Origin: JANNGZ01 sp031404155
GTDB taxonomy: Bacteria; Pseudomonadota; Gammaproteobacteria; Burkholderiales; Burkholderiaceae_C
Assembly (NCBI GenBank): GCA_031404155.1
Contig: JANNGZ010000331.1
Span: 1-54,728 of the forward strand
DNA: 54,728 bases
Direction of reading: 5' to 3'
A program made the translations under genes and the position numbers. Numbering within the stretch: position 1 is the stretch's first letter; the number at the start of each line of letters is the position of its first letter. The notes under the pieces were generated by a model that was not told the origin of the DNA, made no database searches, and worked only from the letters and a program-made list of their open reading frames with translations. Shown here one piece after another: positions 17,640-26,818 of this stretch.

Positions 17640-18455
17640 CTACTCGTCGTCCCCGCCGAAGATGCCGCCGAGCACACCCGCGCCGGCGATGCCCGGCAGG
17701 ATCGAGCCTTCGTCGCGCGAGCCGCCACGCTGCGGCGCCGCCGCGAACACGCGCGAGGCCAGGCGCGAGAAGGGCAGGCTTTGCAGCCACACCGTGCCGG
17801 GGCCGGTGACCTTGGCGAAGAACAGGCCCTCGCCGCCGAACAGCGCGGTCTTGATCTTGCCCACGTACTGGATCTCGAAGTTGGCGTTGGGCGTCAGCGC
17901 CACCACGCAGCCGGTGTCGATAAACAGCGTCTGCCCCGGCTGCAACTCGCGCTTGAGCACGGTGCCGCCGGCATGCACAAACGCCAGGCCGTCGCCCTCG
18001 AGCTTTTGCATGATGAAGCCCTCGCCGCCGAAGAAGCCGACGCCGAGTTTTTGCTGCAGGAAGATGCCCAGCGAGACACCGCGCGCGGCACAGAGGAAGG
18101 CGTCCTTCTGGCAGATCAGCATGCCGCCGAGCTGGCGCAAATCCATCGGCATGATCTTGCCCGGGTAGGGCGCGGCAAAGGCCACGCGCTGCTTCTGGCT
18201 CGCGTTGTTGGTGTAGACCGTGGTGAAGAGCGACTCGCCGGTGATCAGCCGCTTGCCCGCGCCGAGCAGCTTGCCGAAGAGGCCGCCACCGCCACCGCCG
18301 GAGCCGTCGCCGAACACGGTGTCCATGCCGATGCCGGCGTCCATGAACATCATGCTGCCGGCCTCGCCGACCGCGGCTTCGCCGGGGTCGAGCTCGATCT
18401 CGACGAACTGCATTTCCGAACCTTTGATCTCGTAGTCGACGACGTCCATCGCCAT
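17640..18455 (-). CDS. AIM24/TIGR00266-family protein
   Basis: A 271-residue beta-rich protein of the AIM24 (tubby-like fold, TIGR00266) family. It begins VDYEIKGSEMQFVEIELDPGEAA and carries the paired motifs GSMMFMDAGI, LGVGFFGGEGFIMQKLEGDG and IKTALFGGEGLFFAKVTGPG. A Gly-rich stretch lies near residues 50-60. The start at 18455 has AGGAG eight bases upstream. The biochemical function is not established. It is followed directly by the exported creatininase-like gene and is divergent from paaK. Confidence 0.88.
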   Translation of the reverse strand: MAMDVVDYEIKGSEMQFVEIELDPGEAAVGEAGSMMFMDAGIGMDTVFGDGSGGGGGGLFGKLLGAGKRLITGESLFTTVYTNNASQKQRVAFAAPYPGKIMPMDLRQLGGMLICQKDAFLCAARGVSLGIFLQQKLGVGFFGGEGFIMQKLEGDGLAFVHAGGTVLKRELQPGQTLFIDTGCVVALTPNANFEIQYVGKIKTALFGGEGLFFAKVTGPGTVWLQSLPFSRLASRVFAAAPQRGGSRDEGSILPGIAGAGVLGGIFGGDDE

Positions 18456-18593
18456 GGCGGTAGCTCCTGCGGGTGGCTGCAAAGGCCGCGATGGTATCGA
18501 ATCGACTTGACAGGCCGGTACGGCACGCCGGCGTGACCGGCCGTCGCGGCAGGCCCGCCCGACCGGCTCGTGACCCAAGCCGGTGAAGCCGCC

Positions 18594-18622
18594 TTGCGTC
18601 CGCCGGCACAAGTCCGTATCAT
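18594..18622 (+). promoter_or_regulatory. Predicted sigma-70 promoter of the paa operon
   Basis: TTGCGT (18594-18599) and TATCAT (18617-18622) are separated by exactly 17 bases, 62 bases before the paaK start. The palindrome at 18627-18640 lies immediately downstream, where a repressor would block initiation. Confidence 0.55.
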
Positions 18623-18626
18623 TCGC

Positions 18627-18640
18627 CGACCGAGCGGTCG
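18627..18640. promoter_or_regulatory. Operator palindrome before paaK, probable PaaR site
   Basis: CGACCG and CGGTCG flank two bases (perfect 14-base palindrome), starting five bases after the predicted -10 box. TetR-family PaaR repressors bind such palindromes and are released by phenylacetyl-CoA. A tetR gene lies inside this operon. The assignment is inference from position and symmetry. Confidence 0.55.
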
Positions 18641-18683
18641 AAGAATCGGCGCCTGCATCCCACCGCTCCCCAAGGACCCGCCC

Positions 18684-19991
<1,308 letters not shown>

Positions 19992-20022
19992 CGACCCAAC
20001 CCATTTGACTTAGGCACCCGAC

Positions 20023-21030
20023 ATGTACACCCAAGCCATGGACACGATGGGCAAGGACGACGCCCGCAAGCCGGTGCGCAGCGCCGAGGACGCAGTGGCC
20101 GAAGAGAAGTTCGAAGCGCGCATCGACGCCGGCGACTTCATCGAGGCCAAGGACTGGATGCCCGAGCATTACCGCAAGACGCTCACCCGCCAGATCAGCC
20201 AGCACGCCCATTCCGAGATCGTCGGCATGCTGCCCGAGGGCAACTGGATCTCGCGCGCGCCGACGCTCAAGCGCAAGGCCATCCTGCTGGCCAAGGTGCA
20301 GGACGAAGGCGGCCACGGCCTGTACCTCTACGCCGCCGGCGAAACGCTGGGCACCAGCCGCGACCAGATGATCGACGCGCTGCACTCGGGCCGCGCCAAA
20401 TCCAGCTCGATCTTCAACTACCCCACGCTGAGCTGGGCCGACGTGGGCGCGATCGGCTGGCTGGTGGACGGCGCGGCGATCATGAACCAGGTGCCGATCT
20501 GCCGCTGCTCCTACGCGCCCTATGCCCGCGCGATGATCCGCATCTGCCGCGAAGAGAGTTTCCATCAGCGCCAGGGCTTCGAGTCGCTGCTGACGATGAT
20601 GACCCAGGGCACCGACGCGCAGCGCGCGATGGTGCAGGACGCGGTGAACCGCTGGTGGTGGCCGTCGATCATGATGTTCGGCCCGCCCGACGACCAGAGC
20701 CCGAACACCGCGCAGAGCATGCGCTGGGGCATCAAGCGGGTGAGCAACGACGAGTTGCGCCAGAAGTTCGTCGATGCCGGGGTCGACCAGGCCAAGGTGC
20801 TCGGCGTCACCCTGCCCGACCCCGACCTGAAATGGAACGAAGAACGCCAGCACTGGGACTTCGGCGTCATCGACTGGAGCGAGTTCTGGAACGTGGTCAA
20901 CGGCCACGGCCCCTGCAACAAGGAGCGCCTGGCCGCACGGGTGAAGGCCTGGGGCGACGGCGCCTGGGTGCGCGAGGCGGCGATGGCGCATGCCGCGAAA
21001 CAAACCCCGCGCACAGCACAAGCGGCTTGA
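20023..21030 (+). CDS. paaA: Phenylacetyl-CoA epoxidase catalytic subunit PaaA
   Basis: A 335-residue di-iron monooxygenase subunit that forms the 1,2-epoxide of phenylacetyl-CoA together with PaaC, PaaB and the reductase PaaE. Iron-binding regions are visible in LAKVQDEGGHGLYLYAAGE and CREESFHQRQGFESLL. A WWWPSIMMFGPPDD block is also typical. The N-terminus could start at 20023 or 20038 (second ATG). It is followed by paaB after 12 bases. Confidence 0.97.
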   Translation: MYTQAMDTMGKDDARKPVRSAEDAVAEEKFEARIDAGDFIEAKDWMPEHYRKTLTRQISQHAHSEIVGMLPEGNWISRAPTLKRKAILLAKVQDEGGHGLYLYAAGETLGTSRDQMIDALHSGRAKSSSIFNYPTLSWADVGAIGWLVDGAAIMNQVPICRCSYAPYARAMIRICREESFHQRQGFESLLTMMTQGTDAQRAMVQDAVNRWWWPSIMMFGPPDDQSPNTAQSMRWGIKRVSNDELRQKFVDAGVDQAKVLGVTLPDPDLKWNEERQHWDFGVIDWSEFWNVVNGHGPCNKERLAARVKAWGDGAWVREAAMAHAAKQTPRTAQAA

Positions 21031-21042
21031 TCGGAGCACACC

Positions 21043-21333
21043 ATGGCGACAGAAAACGAATGGCTCTTGTGGGAAGTTTTTGTGCGCAGCCGCGCCGGCC
21101 TCGACCACAAACATTGCGGCAGCCTGCATGCGGCCGACCCGAAAATGGCGGTACAGATGGCGCGTGATGTCTACACCCGCCGCCAGGAAGGGTCGAGCAT
21201 CTGGGTGGTGCGCTCCGACCAGATCGTGGCCAGCGACCCCGGCGACAAGGCGATGTACTTCGACCCGGCGGAAGACAAGGTCTACCGCCACCCCACCTTC
21301 TACAAGCTGCCGGGTTCGGTAGACCACATGTGA
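21043..21333 (+). CDS. paaB: Phenylacetyl-CoA epoxidase subunit PaaB
   Basis: A 96-residue small subunit, the usual PaaB length. The characteristic opening is ENEWLLWEVFVRSRAGLDHKH, seen here as NEWLLWEVFVRSRAGL then DHKHCGSLHA. SIWVVRSDQIVASDP follows later. It bridges the PaaAC complex. It is followed by a repeat-filled gap of 112 bases before paaC, the only large gap in the operon. Confidence 0.96.
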   Translation: MATENEWLLWEVFVRSRAGLDHKHCGSLHAADPKMAVQMARDVYTRRQEGSSIWVVRSDQIVASDPGDKAMYFDPAEDKVYRHPTFYKLPGSVDHM

Positions 21334-21338
21334 TGAAC

Positions 21339-21521
21339 ATGACGACCCCCACGCTCACTTCGTTCGCTGCCCCCGGGGCGCCGCAGGGGCCCCTTCTTGG
21401 CCCTGGGGGCGCGCAGGGCCCTTCGGGCGGCCGGGCAGGCCACTCATGACGACCCCCACGCTCACTTCGTTCGCTGCCCCCCAAGGGGGCGCGCAGGGCC
21501 CTTCGGGCGGCCGGGCAGGCC
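21339..21521 (+). repeat. Tandem duplication of an intergenic repeat reaching into paaC
   Basis: The 35 bases at 21339-21373 are repeated exactly at 21446-21480, and the 37 bases at 21405-21441 are repeated at 21485-21521. Copy one is 27 bases longer between the two blocks. Both copies begin with an ATG. The ATG of copy two is the only usable ATG for paaC. Copy one encodes a 36-codon open frame whose TGA overlaps that ATG. A third member of the family follows glnA at 9994-10062. Confidence 0.8.
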
Positions 21522-22312
21522 CTGCGTCCGCTTCGATCGTCGTCCAGCGCACGCCGCAGCTGCAGTACCTGCTGCGCATCGCCGACACCTGCCTCATCCT
21601 CGGCCAGCGCCTGGGCGAATGGGCCGGCCATGCGCCGGTGCTCGAAGAGGACATCGCGCTGTCCAACATCGGGCTGGACCTGATCGGCCAGGCGCGTGCG
21701 CTGCTCACGCACGCCGGCAAGACCGAAAGCCGCAGCTTCGACGAGGACCAGCTAGCCTTCCTGCGCGACGAGCGCGACTACTTCAACCTCACGCTGGTGG
21801 AGTTGCCCAACGGCGACGCGCGCCCCGGCGACTTTGCGCTCACCGTGTTGCGCAACACGATGGTCGCGACGCTGTTGAAGCTGCTGTGGGCAAAGCTCGC
21901 CGCATCGACCGACAGCGAGCTCGCCGCGATCGCCGGCAAGGCGGTGAAGGAGGCGCGCTACCACCAGCAGCATTCGGCCGACTGGGTGGTGCGCCTGGGC
22001 GACGGCACCGAGGCCTCGGCGCAGCGCATGCACGCGGCGCTCGCCAGGCTGTGGCCCTACACCGCCGAGTTCTTTGTCGACGACGCGGTGGACGCCGCAG
22101 CCGAAGCCAGCGGCCTCGGCCCGCGGGCGTCCGCGCTGCGTGAGGCCTGGCAGGCCGAGATGCTCGCGGTCCTCGGTGAAGCGAAACTCCAGGCGCCGGC
22201 CGAAAGCGCCTTCCGCAGCAGCGGCAAGTTCGGCGTGCACAGCGAGCACATGGGCTTCGTGCTCGCCGAGATGCAGCATCTTCAGCGCGCATTCCCCGGG
22301 GGCGTGTGGTGA
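21446..22312 (+). CDS. paaC: Phenylacetyl-CoA epoxidase structural subunit PaaC
   Basis: A 288-residue non-catalytic di-iron-fold subunit that pairs with PaaA. The conserved part begins at about residue 36 (QLQYLLRIADTCLILGQRLG) and includes NIGLDLIGQARALLTHAG and the RYHQQHSADWVVRLGDGT segment. The first 28 or so residues (Gly/Pro/Ala-rich) are encoded entirely by an intergenic repeat element. No other ATG occurs before the conserved domain, so either this extension is translated or a non-ATG start is used. The stop overlaps the GTG start of paaD. Confidence 0.94.
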   Translation: MTTPTLTSFAAPQGGAQGPSGGRAGPASASIVVQRTPQLQYLLRIADTCLILGQRLGEWAGHAPVLEEDIALSNIGLDLIGQARALLTHAGKTESRSFDEDQLAFLRDERDYFNLTLVELPNGDARPGDFALTVLRNTMVATLLKLLWAKLAASTDSELAAIAGKAVKEARYHQQHSADWVVRLGDGTEASAQRMHAALARLWPYTAEFFVDDAVDAAAEASGLGPRASALREAWQAEMLAVLGEAKLQAPAESAFRSSGKFGVHSEHMGFVLAEMQHLQRAFPGGVW

Positions 22313-22932
22313 GCAAGCTCGCCGTGCTCGTTGACAACGGTGCAGCGGCTGCCGTCGCCGTCGACGCCCTGGTCGGCGCCGCCATCGGTACCGCAGCCGA
22401 CACAGCGGCCGACACCACAGCGGGTTCCCGCGTGGCCCGCGCCTGGGCGGTGCTGGCCACCGTGCTCGACCCCGAAGTGCCGGCGCTCTCGGTGCGCGAC
22501 CTCGGCATCGTGCGCGATGTGCTCAAGCACGCGGGCGACCCCGCGCTCGAAATCGTGCTCACCCCCACCTACTCCGGCTGCCCGGCCACCGAAGTGATCG
22601 AGGCCGATGTGCTCGCCGCGCTCAAGCTCGCGGGCCTGGGCCCGGCACGGGTGACGCTGCGCCGCGCGCCGGCCTGGACCACCGACTGGATCAGCGACGA
22701 AGGCCGAACCAAGCTGCGCGAGTACGGCATTGCGCCACCGGGGCATGTCGACCTGTCGGTCGGCGTCCCGATGCGTTTTGTCGGCCGCCGCACGGCCAAG
22801 GCCGCGGTGCCCTGCCCACGCTGCGGCAGCGCCTCGACGGAGCGCCTCTCGGCCTTCGGCTCCACCGCCTGCAAGGCGCTCTACCGCTGCCTGAGCTGCC
22901 GCGAGCCCTTCGAACATTTCAAGCCGATCTGA
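22309..22932 (+). CDS. paaD: Phenylacetate degradation Fe-S assembly protein PaaD
   Basis: A 207-residue protein with a DUF59/SufT-like domain (VLDPEVPALSVRDLGIVRDV and TPTYSGCPATEVIEADV). A C-terminal four-cysteine zinc-ribbon-like pair follows (CPRCGS and CLSC). PaaD is needed for epoxidase maturation. A GTG start at 22309 overlaps the paaC stop (GTGA). This gives an Ala/Thr-rich extension of about 40 residues not usual for PaaD, so a downstream start such as the GTG near 22433 cannot be excluded. Confidence 0.93.
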   Translation: MSKLAVLVDNGAAAAVAVDALVGAAIGTAADTAADTTAGSRVARAWAVLATVLDPEVPALSVRDLGIVRDVLKHAGDPALEIVLTPTYSGCPATEVIEADVLAALKLAGLGPARVTLRRAPAWTTDWISDEGRTKLREYGIAPPGHVDLSVGVPMRFVGRRTAKAAVPCPRCGSASTERLSAFGSTACKALYRCLSCREPFEHFKPI

Positions 22933-22938
22933 GTGCCG

Positions 22939-24051
22939 ATGAGCCCCCTGTTCCACCCCTTGCGCGTGCGCCGCATCGACCCCGACACCGCCGAGGCGGT
23001 GATCGTCACCTTCGAGGTGCCGCAAGCACTGCGCGAAACCTTCGGCTTCACCCAGGGCCAGTACCTCACGCTGCGCAAGGACATCAACGGCGAGGACCTG
23101 CGCCGCTCGTACTCCATCTGCGCCGGGGTCGACGACGGCGAGTTGCGTGTGGGCGTGCGCAAGGTCAAGGGCGGCACCTTCAGCAACTGGATCAACGAAC
23201 AACTTCAAGCCGGCGACAGCATCAGCGTGATGGCGCCGCAGGGCCGCTTCTTCGTGCCGCTGGATGCGCAGGCGCGGCGGCACCATGTGGGCATTGCCGG
23301 CGGCAGCGGCATCACCCCGATCCTGTCGATCATGAAGACGGTGCTGGCGCGCGAACCGCATTCACGCTTCAGCTTGATCTACGGCAACCGCTTGCTCAGG
23401 TCCACGATGTTCAAGGAAGAACTCGAGGACCTGAAGAACCGCTACCTGTCGCGTCTTGCCTTGCACCATGTGTTCAGCGACGAGCAGACCGACGCGCCAC
23501 TCAACATGGGCGTGATGAACCGCGACAAGATCGGCGCGTTCCTGGCCAGCGTGGTGCCGGCGGCGAGCATCGACCATGTCTTCATCTGCGGCCCGTACCA
23601 GATGAACGACGAGGCCGAGGCGGCATTGCTCGCGGCGGGTGTCGCCGAAGACCGCATCCATATCGAGCGCTTCGGCCTCGCGCCGCAGGCCGATGCTGCG
23701 GGCACTGCGGGCACTGCGGGCGGCGCGGTGGGCGCGGTGGTCCACGCCGCGCAGCCGGGGGACGCCGAGGTCGCGCGCATCGTGATCATCCGCGACGGCC
23801 TGCAGCGTGAAATCGAGTTTCGGCGCGACCAGCCGAGCATCCTCGACTGCGCCTCCGCCGCCGGGCTTGAGGTGCCCTTCTCCTGCACCTCGGGCGTCTG
23901 CGGCACCTGCCGCGCCAAGCTGGTCGAAGGCCGGGTGCGCATGGAGCGCAACTTCGCGCTCGACAAGGCCGAGGTGGCGGCCGGCTTCGTGCTCACCTGC
24001 CAGGCGCACCCGCTGACCGAACGCGTGGTCATCTCCTTCGACGAGCGCTGA
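22939..24051 (+). CDS. paaE: Phenylacetyl-CoA epoxidase reductase PaaE
   Basis: A 370-residue electron-transfer subunit. An N-terminal ferredoxin-NADP reductase part has FAD-binding RRSYSICAGVDDGEL and NAD-binding GIAGGSGITPILSIMK. A C-terminal plant-type [2Fe-2S] ferredoxin domain has CTSGVCGTCRAKLVEG with the last ligand in LTCQAHP. It passes electrons from NADPH to PaaA. An Ala/Gly-rich linker (about residues 253-270) contains a short GTAGTAGGAVGAV repeat. An ATG at 22939 follows the paaD stop; a GTG at 22933 is an alternative. Confidence 0.96.
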   Translation: MSPLFHPLRVRRIDPDTAEAVIVTFEVPQALRETFGFTQGQYLTLRKDINGEDLRRSYSICAGVDDGELRVGVRKVKGGTFSNWINEQLQAGDSISVMAPQGRFFVPLDAQARRHHVGIAGGSGITPILSIMKTVLAREPHSRFSLIYGNRLLRSTMFKEELEDLKNRYLSRLALHHVFSDEQTDAPLNMGVMNRDKIGAFLASVVPAASIDHVFICGPYQMNDEAEAALLAAGVAEDRIHIERFGLAPQADAAGTAGTAGGAVGAVVHAAQPGDAEVARIVIIRDGLQREIEFRRDQPSILDCASAAGLEVPFSCTSGVCGTCRAKLVEGRVRMERNFALDKAEVAAGFVLTCQAHPLTERVVISFDER

Positions 24052-24065
24052 GCACGGCTCTCACG

Positions 24066-24746
24066 ATGGCCCGCACCCGCGACCCCGGCTACGACGACCA
24101 GCGCAGCTCGATCCTGGCCAGCGCCGCGCACCTGTTCGCACAGCGCGGTTTTGCCGGCACCTCGATGAACGAGGTGGCCGACGCCTGCGGTGTCTCCAAG
24201 GCCACGCTCTACCACTATGTGCGCGACAAGAACGAGCTGCTGCTGCGCATCGCTGAAGGGCATGTGCTGGAACTGCAAGCGCTGGTGGCCGAGGTGGAAG
24301 CCGAGGTCGCGGAGCCGCGGGCTCGGCTGCGCGAACTGATCCGCCGCTTCGTGGCCGAATACGCCGGCGCGCAGGACGCCCACCGGGTGCTCACCGAAGA
24401 CGTGCGCTACCTCGACGCCGACGACCGCGAGCGTGTGCTCGGCCGCGAGCGCGCGGTGGTGGCCGGCTTCACGCGGGCGGTCACCGCATTGCGGCCGGAC
24501 CTGGGTGCCGCCGCGCTCGCCACCCCGGTGACGATGCTGCTGTTCGGCATGATCAACTGGATGTTCACCTGGATGAAGGCCGACGGCCCGGTGGGCCACG
24601 ACCGCATGGCGCCGCTGGTGGCCGACCTGTTTCTCGGTGGTTTGCCCGCGGTGTCAGGCCAAGCCCAGGCCCCGGCTCGAGCCCTGGCTCAAGTCCTGGC
24701 GTCGGCCGCGCCCGCAAGCAAACCCAAGTCAAAGGCCAACGCATGA
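24066..24746 (+). CDS. paaR: TetR-family regulator, probable PaaR
   Basis: A 226-residue TetR/AcrR repressor. The N-terminal helix-turn-helix is GTSMNEVADACGVSKATLYH, followed by the usual YVRDKNELL. The ligand domain is helical and the tail is Ala/Pro/Lys-rich. Its place between paaE and paaZ, with its stop overlapping the paaZ start (ATGA), indicates that it controls this operon, with phenylacetyl-CoA as the likely inducer. The palindrome at 18627-18640 is its probable site. Confidence 0.88.
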   Translation: MARTRDPGYDDQRSSILASAAHLFAQRGFAGTSMNEVADACGVSKATLYHYVRDKNELLLRIAEGHVLELQALVAEVEAEVAEPRARLRELIRRFVAEYAGAQDAHRVLTEDVRYLDADDRERVLGRERAVVAGFTRAVTALRPDLGAAALATPVTMLLFGMINWMFTWMKADGPVGHDRMAPLVADLFLGGLPAVSGQAQAPARALAQVLASAAPASKPKSKANA

Positions 24747-26788
24747 CCACCACCCTGCTCCAGAGTTTCATCGCCGGCCGCTGGCTCGGCAGCCAAGCCG
24801 CACAAACTTTGTCGAGCGCGGTCAACGGCCGCGCCGTGGCGGCCACGCATGCCGACCCGATCGACTTCGCCGAAGCGCTGCACCACGCACGCCAGGTCGG
24901 CCTGCCCGCCTTGCTGAAGCTGGATTTCCAGCAGCGCGCCGTCACCCTGAAAGCGCTCGCGAAGTTCCTCACCGAACACAAGGAGCGGCTCTACGCGGTC
25001 TCGGCGCACACCGGTGCCACGCGCGCCGACGGCTGGATCGACATCGAAGGCGGCTCGGGCACGCTGTTCGCCTACGCCAGCATGGGCAGCAACGAGCTGC
25101 CCTCGGGCAACCTGGTTCACGAAGGCCCGGCGATCGCGCTGGGCAAGAAGGGCGGCTTTTCGGGAACGCACATCCTGGTGCCGCGGCGCGGCGTGGCGGT
25201 GCATATCAACGCTTTCAACTTTCCGGTCTGGGGTCTGCTCGAAAAGTTCGCACCGAGTTTTCTCGCCGGCATGCCGTGCATCGCCAAGCCGGCCACGGCG
25301 ACGAGCTATCTCACCGAGGCCTGCGTGCGCCTGATGCACGAAAGCGGGTTGCTGCCCGACGGCGCCTTGCAGCTCGTGATCGGCGCCACCGGCGATCTGC
25401 TCGACCGCTTGGGCGAGAGCGACGTGGTCACCTTCACCGGTTCGGCCGACACCGCGGCCAAGCTGCGTACCAACAAAAACCTGATCGCGCGCTCGGTGCC
25501 GTTCAACGCCGAGGCGGATTCGCTCAACTGCGCGATCCTGGCGCCCGACGTGACCCCCGACGACGAGGAGTTCGACCTCTTCGTCAAGGAAGTGGCGCGC
25601 GAGATGACGGTCAAGGCGGGGCAGAAATGCACCGCGATCCGGCGCGCGATCGTGCCGGCTCAACAGGTGGACGCGGTGGCTTCGCGCCTGCGCGAGCGCT
25701 TGTCAAAGCTGGTCGTCGGCGACCCCGCGCTCGACGGTGTGCGCATGGGTGCGCTCGCGTCCCAGGCGCAAGTGGCCGACGTGGGCGAGCGGCTCAGGCT
25801 GCTGGCGCAAGGCAGCGAGGTGGTGTTCGGCGCGGGCGACGGCTTCAAGCCGCTGGGCGACGGCGTGGCCGAAGGCGCGTTTTTTGCGCCGACCTTGCTG
25901 CTCTCGCGCAAAGGCAGGAACGATGCAGTGCATGAGGTCGAAGCCTTCGGGCCGGTGAGCACGCTGGTGCCCTATGGTGATTTCGACGAAGCCCTGTTCC
26001 TGGCGGCGAAGGGCCGCGGCAGCCTCGTCGGCACGCTGGTCACGCGCGACTCCCAACTCGCCGCACGCGCGATACCGATTGCCGCGGCACACCACGGCCG
26101 CCTGCTGGTGCTCGACCGTGAAGCGGCGGTCGAATCCACCGGCCACGGCTCGCCCTTGCCGATGCTCAAACACGGCGGCCCGGGGCGCGCCGGTGGTGGT
26201 GAAGAGCTCGGCGGCATCCGCGCGGTGAAGCACTACCTGCAACGCACCGCGGTGCAAGGCTCGCCGACGATGCTCGCGGCGATCACCGGCGAACATGTGC
26301 GCGGCGCGCGGGTGCAGGAAGAACCGCAGCACCCCTTCCGCAAACACTTCGAGGAACTGCGGATCGGCGATTCGCTGCTGACCCACCGGCGCACCGTGAG
26401 CGAGGCCGACATCGTCAACTTCGGCGGCATCTCGGGCGACTTCTTTTATATGCACTTCGACGAGATCGCGGCCAAGGATACGCAGTTCGGCAAGCGCATC
26501 GCGCATGGCTACTTCGTGCTCTCGGCCGCCGCCGGTTTGTTTGTCTACCCGGGTGAAGGCCCGGTGCTCGCGAACTACGGCCTGGACACGCTGCGCTTCA
26601 TCAAGCCGGTGGCCATCGGCGACACGATCCGCGCGCGGCTGACCTGCAAACGCAAGATCGACCGCCAGCGCAGCGACGCCAAGGGCGTCGGCCAGGGCGT
26701 CGTGGCCTGGGACGTGGAAGTCACGAACCAGGACGGCGAACTGGTGGCCAGCTACGACATCCTGACGCTGGTGAGCAAGCAGGCGTGA
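24743..26788 (+). CDS. paaZ: Bifunctional oxepin-CoA hydrolase / semialdehyde dehydrogenase
   Basis: A 681-residue fusion that hydrolyses oxepin-CoA and oxidises the ring-opened semialdehyde to 3-oxo-5,6-dehydrosuberyl-CoA. The N-terminal aldehyde dehydrogenase domain (about residues 1-525) has FTGSADTAAKLRTN and the catalytic Cys296 in GQKCTAIRRAIVP. The C-terminal MaoC-type hydratase domain (about 540-681) has GGISGDFFYMHFDE and GKRIAHGYFVLSAAAGLF. The later pathway genes (paaG, F, H, J) are not in the window. Confidence 0.97.
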   Translation: MTTTLLQSFIAGRWLGSQAAQTLSSAVNGRAVAATHADPIDFAEALHHARQVGLPALLKLDFQQRAVTLKALAKFLTEHKERLYAVSAHTGATRADGWIDIEGGSGTLFAYASMGSNELPSGNLVHEGPAIALGKKGGFSGTHILVPRRGVAVHINAFNFPVWGLLEKFAPSFLAGMPCIAKPATATSYLTEACVRLMHESGLLPDGALQLVIGATGDLLDRLGESDVVTFTGSADTAAKLRTNKNLIARSVPFNAEADSLNCAILAPDVTPDDEEFDLFVKEVAREMTVKAGQKCTAIRRAIVPAQQVDAVASRLRERLSKLVVGDPALDGVRMGALASQAQVADVGERLRLLAQGSEVVFGAGDGFKPLGDGVAEGAFFAPTLLLSRKGRNDAVHEVEAFGPVSTLVPYGDFDEALFLAAKGRGSLVGTLVTRDSQLAARAIPIAAAHHGRLLVLDREAAVESTGHGSPLPMLKHGGPGRAGGGEELGGIRAVKHYLQRTAVQGSPTMLAAITGEHVRGARVQEEPQHPFRKHFEELRIGDSLLTHRRTVSEADIVNFGGISGDFFYMHFDEIAAKDTQFGKRIAHGYFVLSAAAGLFVYPGEGPVLANYGLDTLRFIKPVAIGDTIRARLTCKRKIDRQRSDAKGVGQGVVAWDVEVTNQDGELVASYDILTLVSKQA

Positions 26789-26818
26789 CGCTGAAGGCGT
26801 GAAGAAGCGGCGCCGCGT

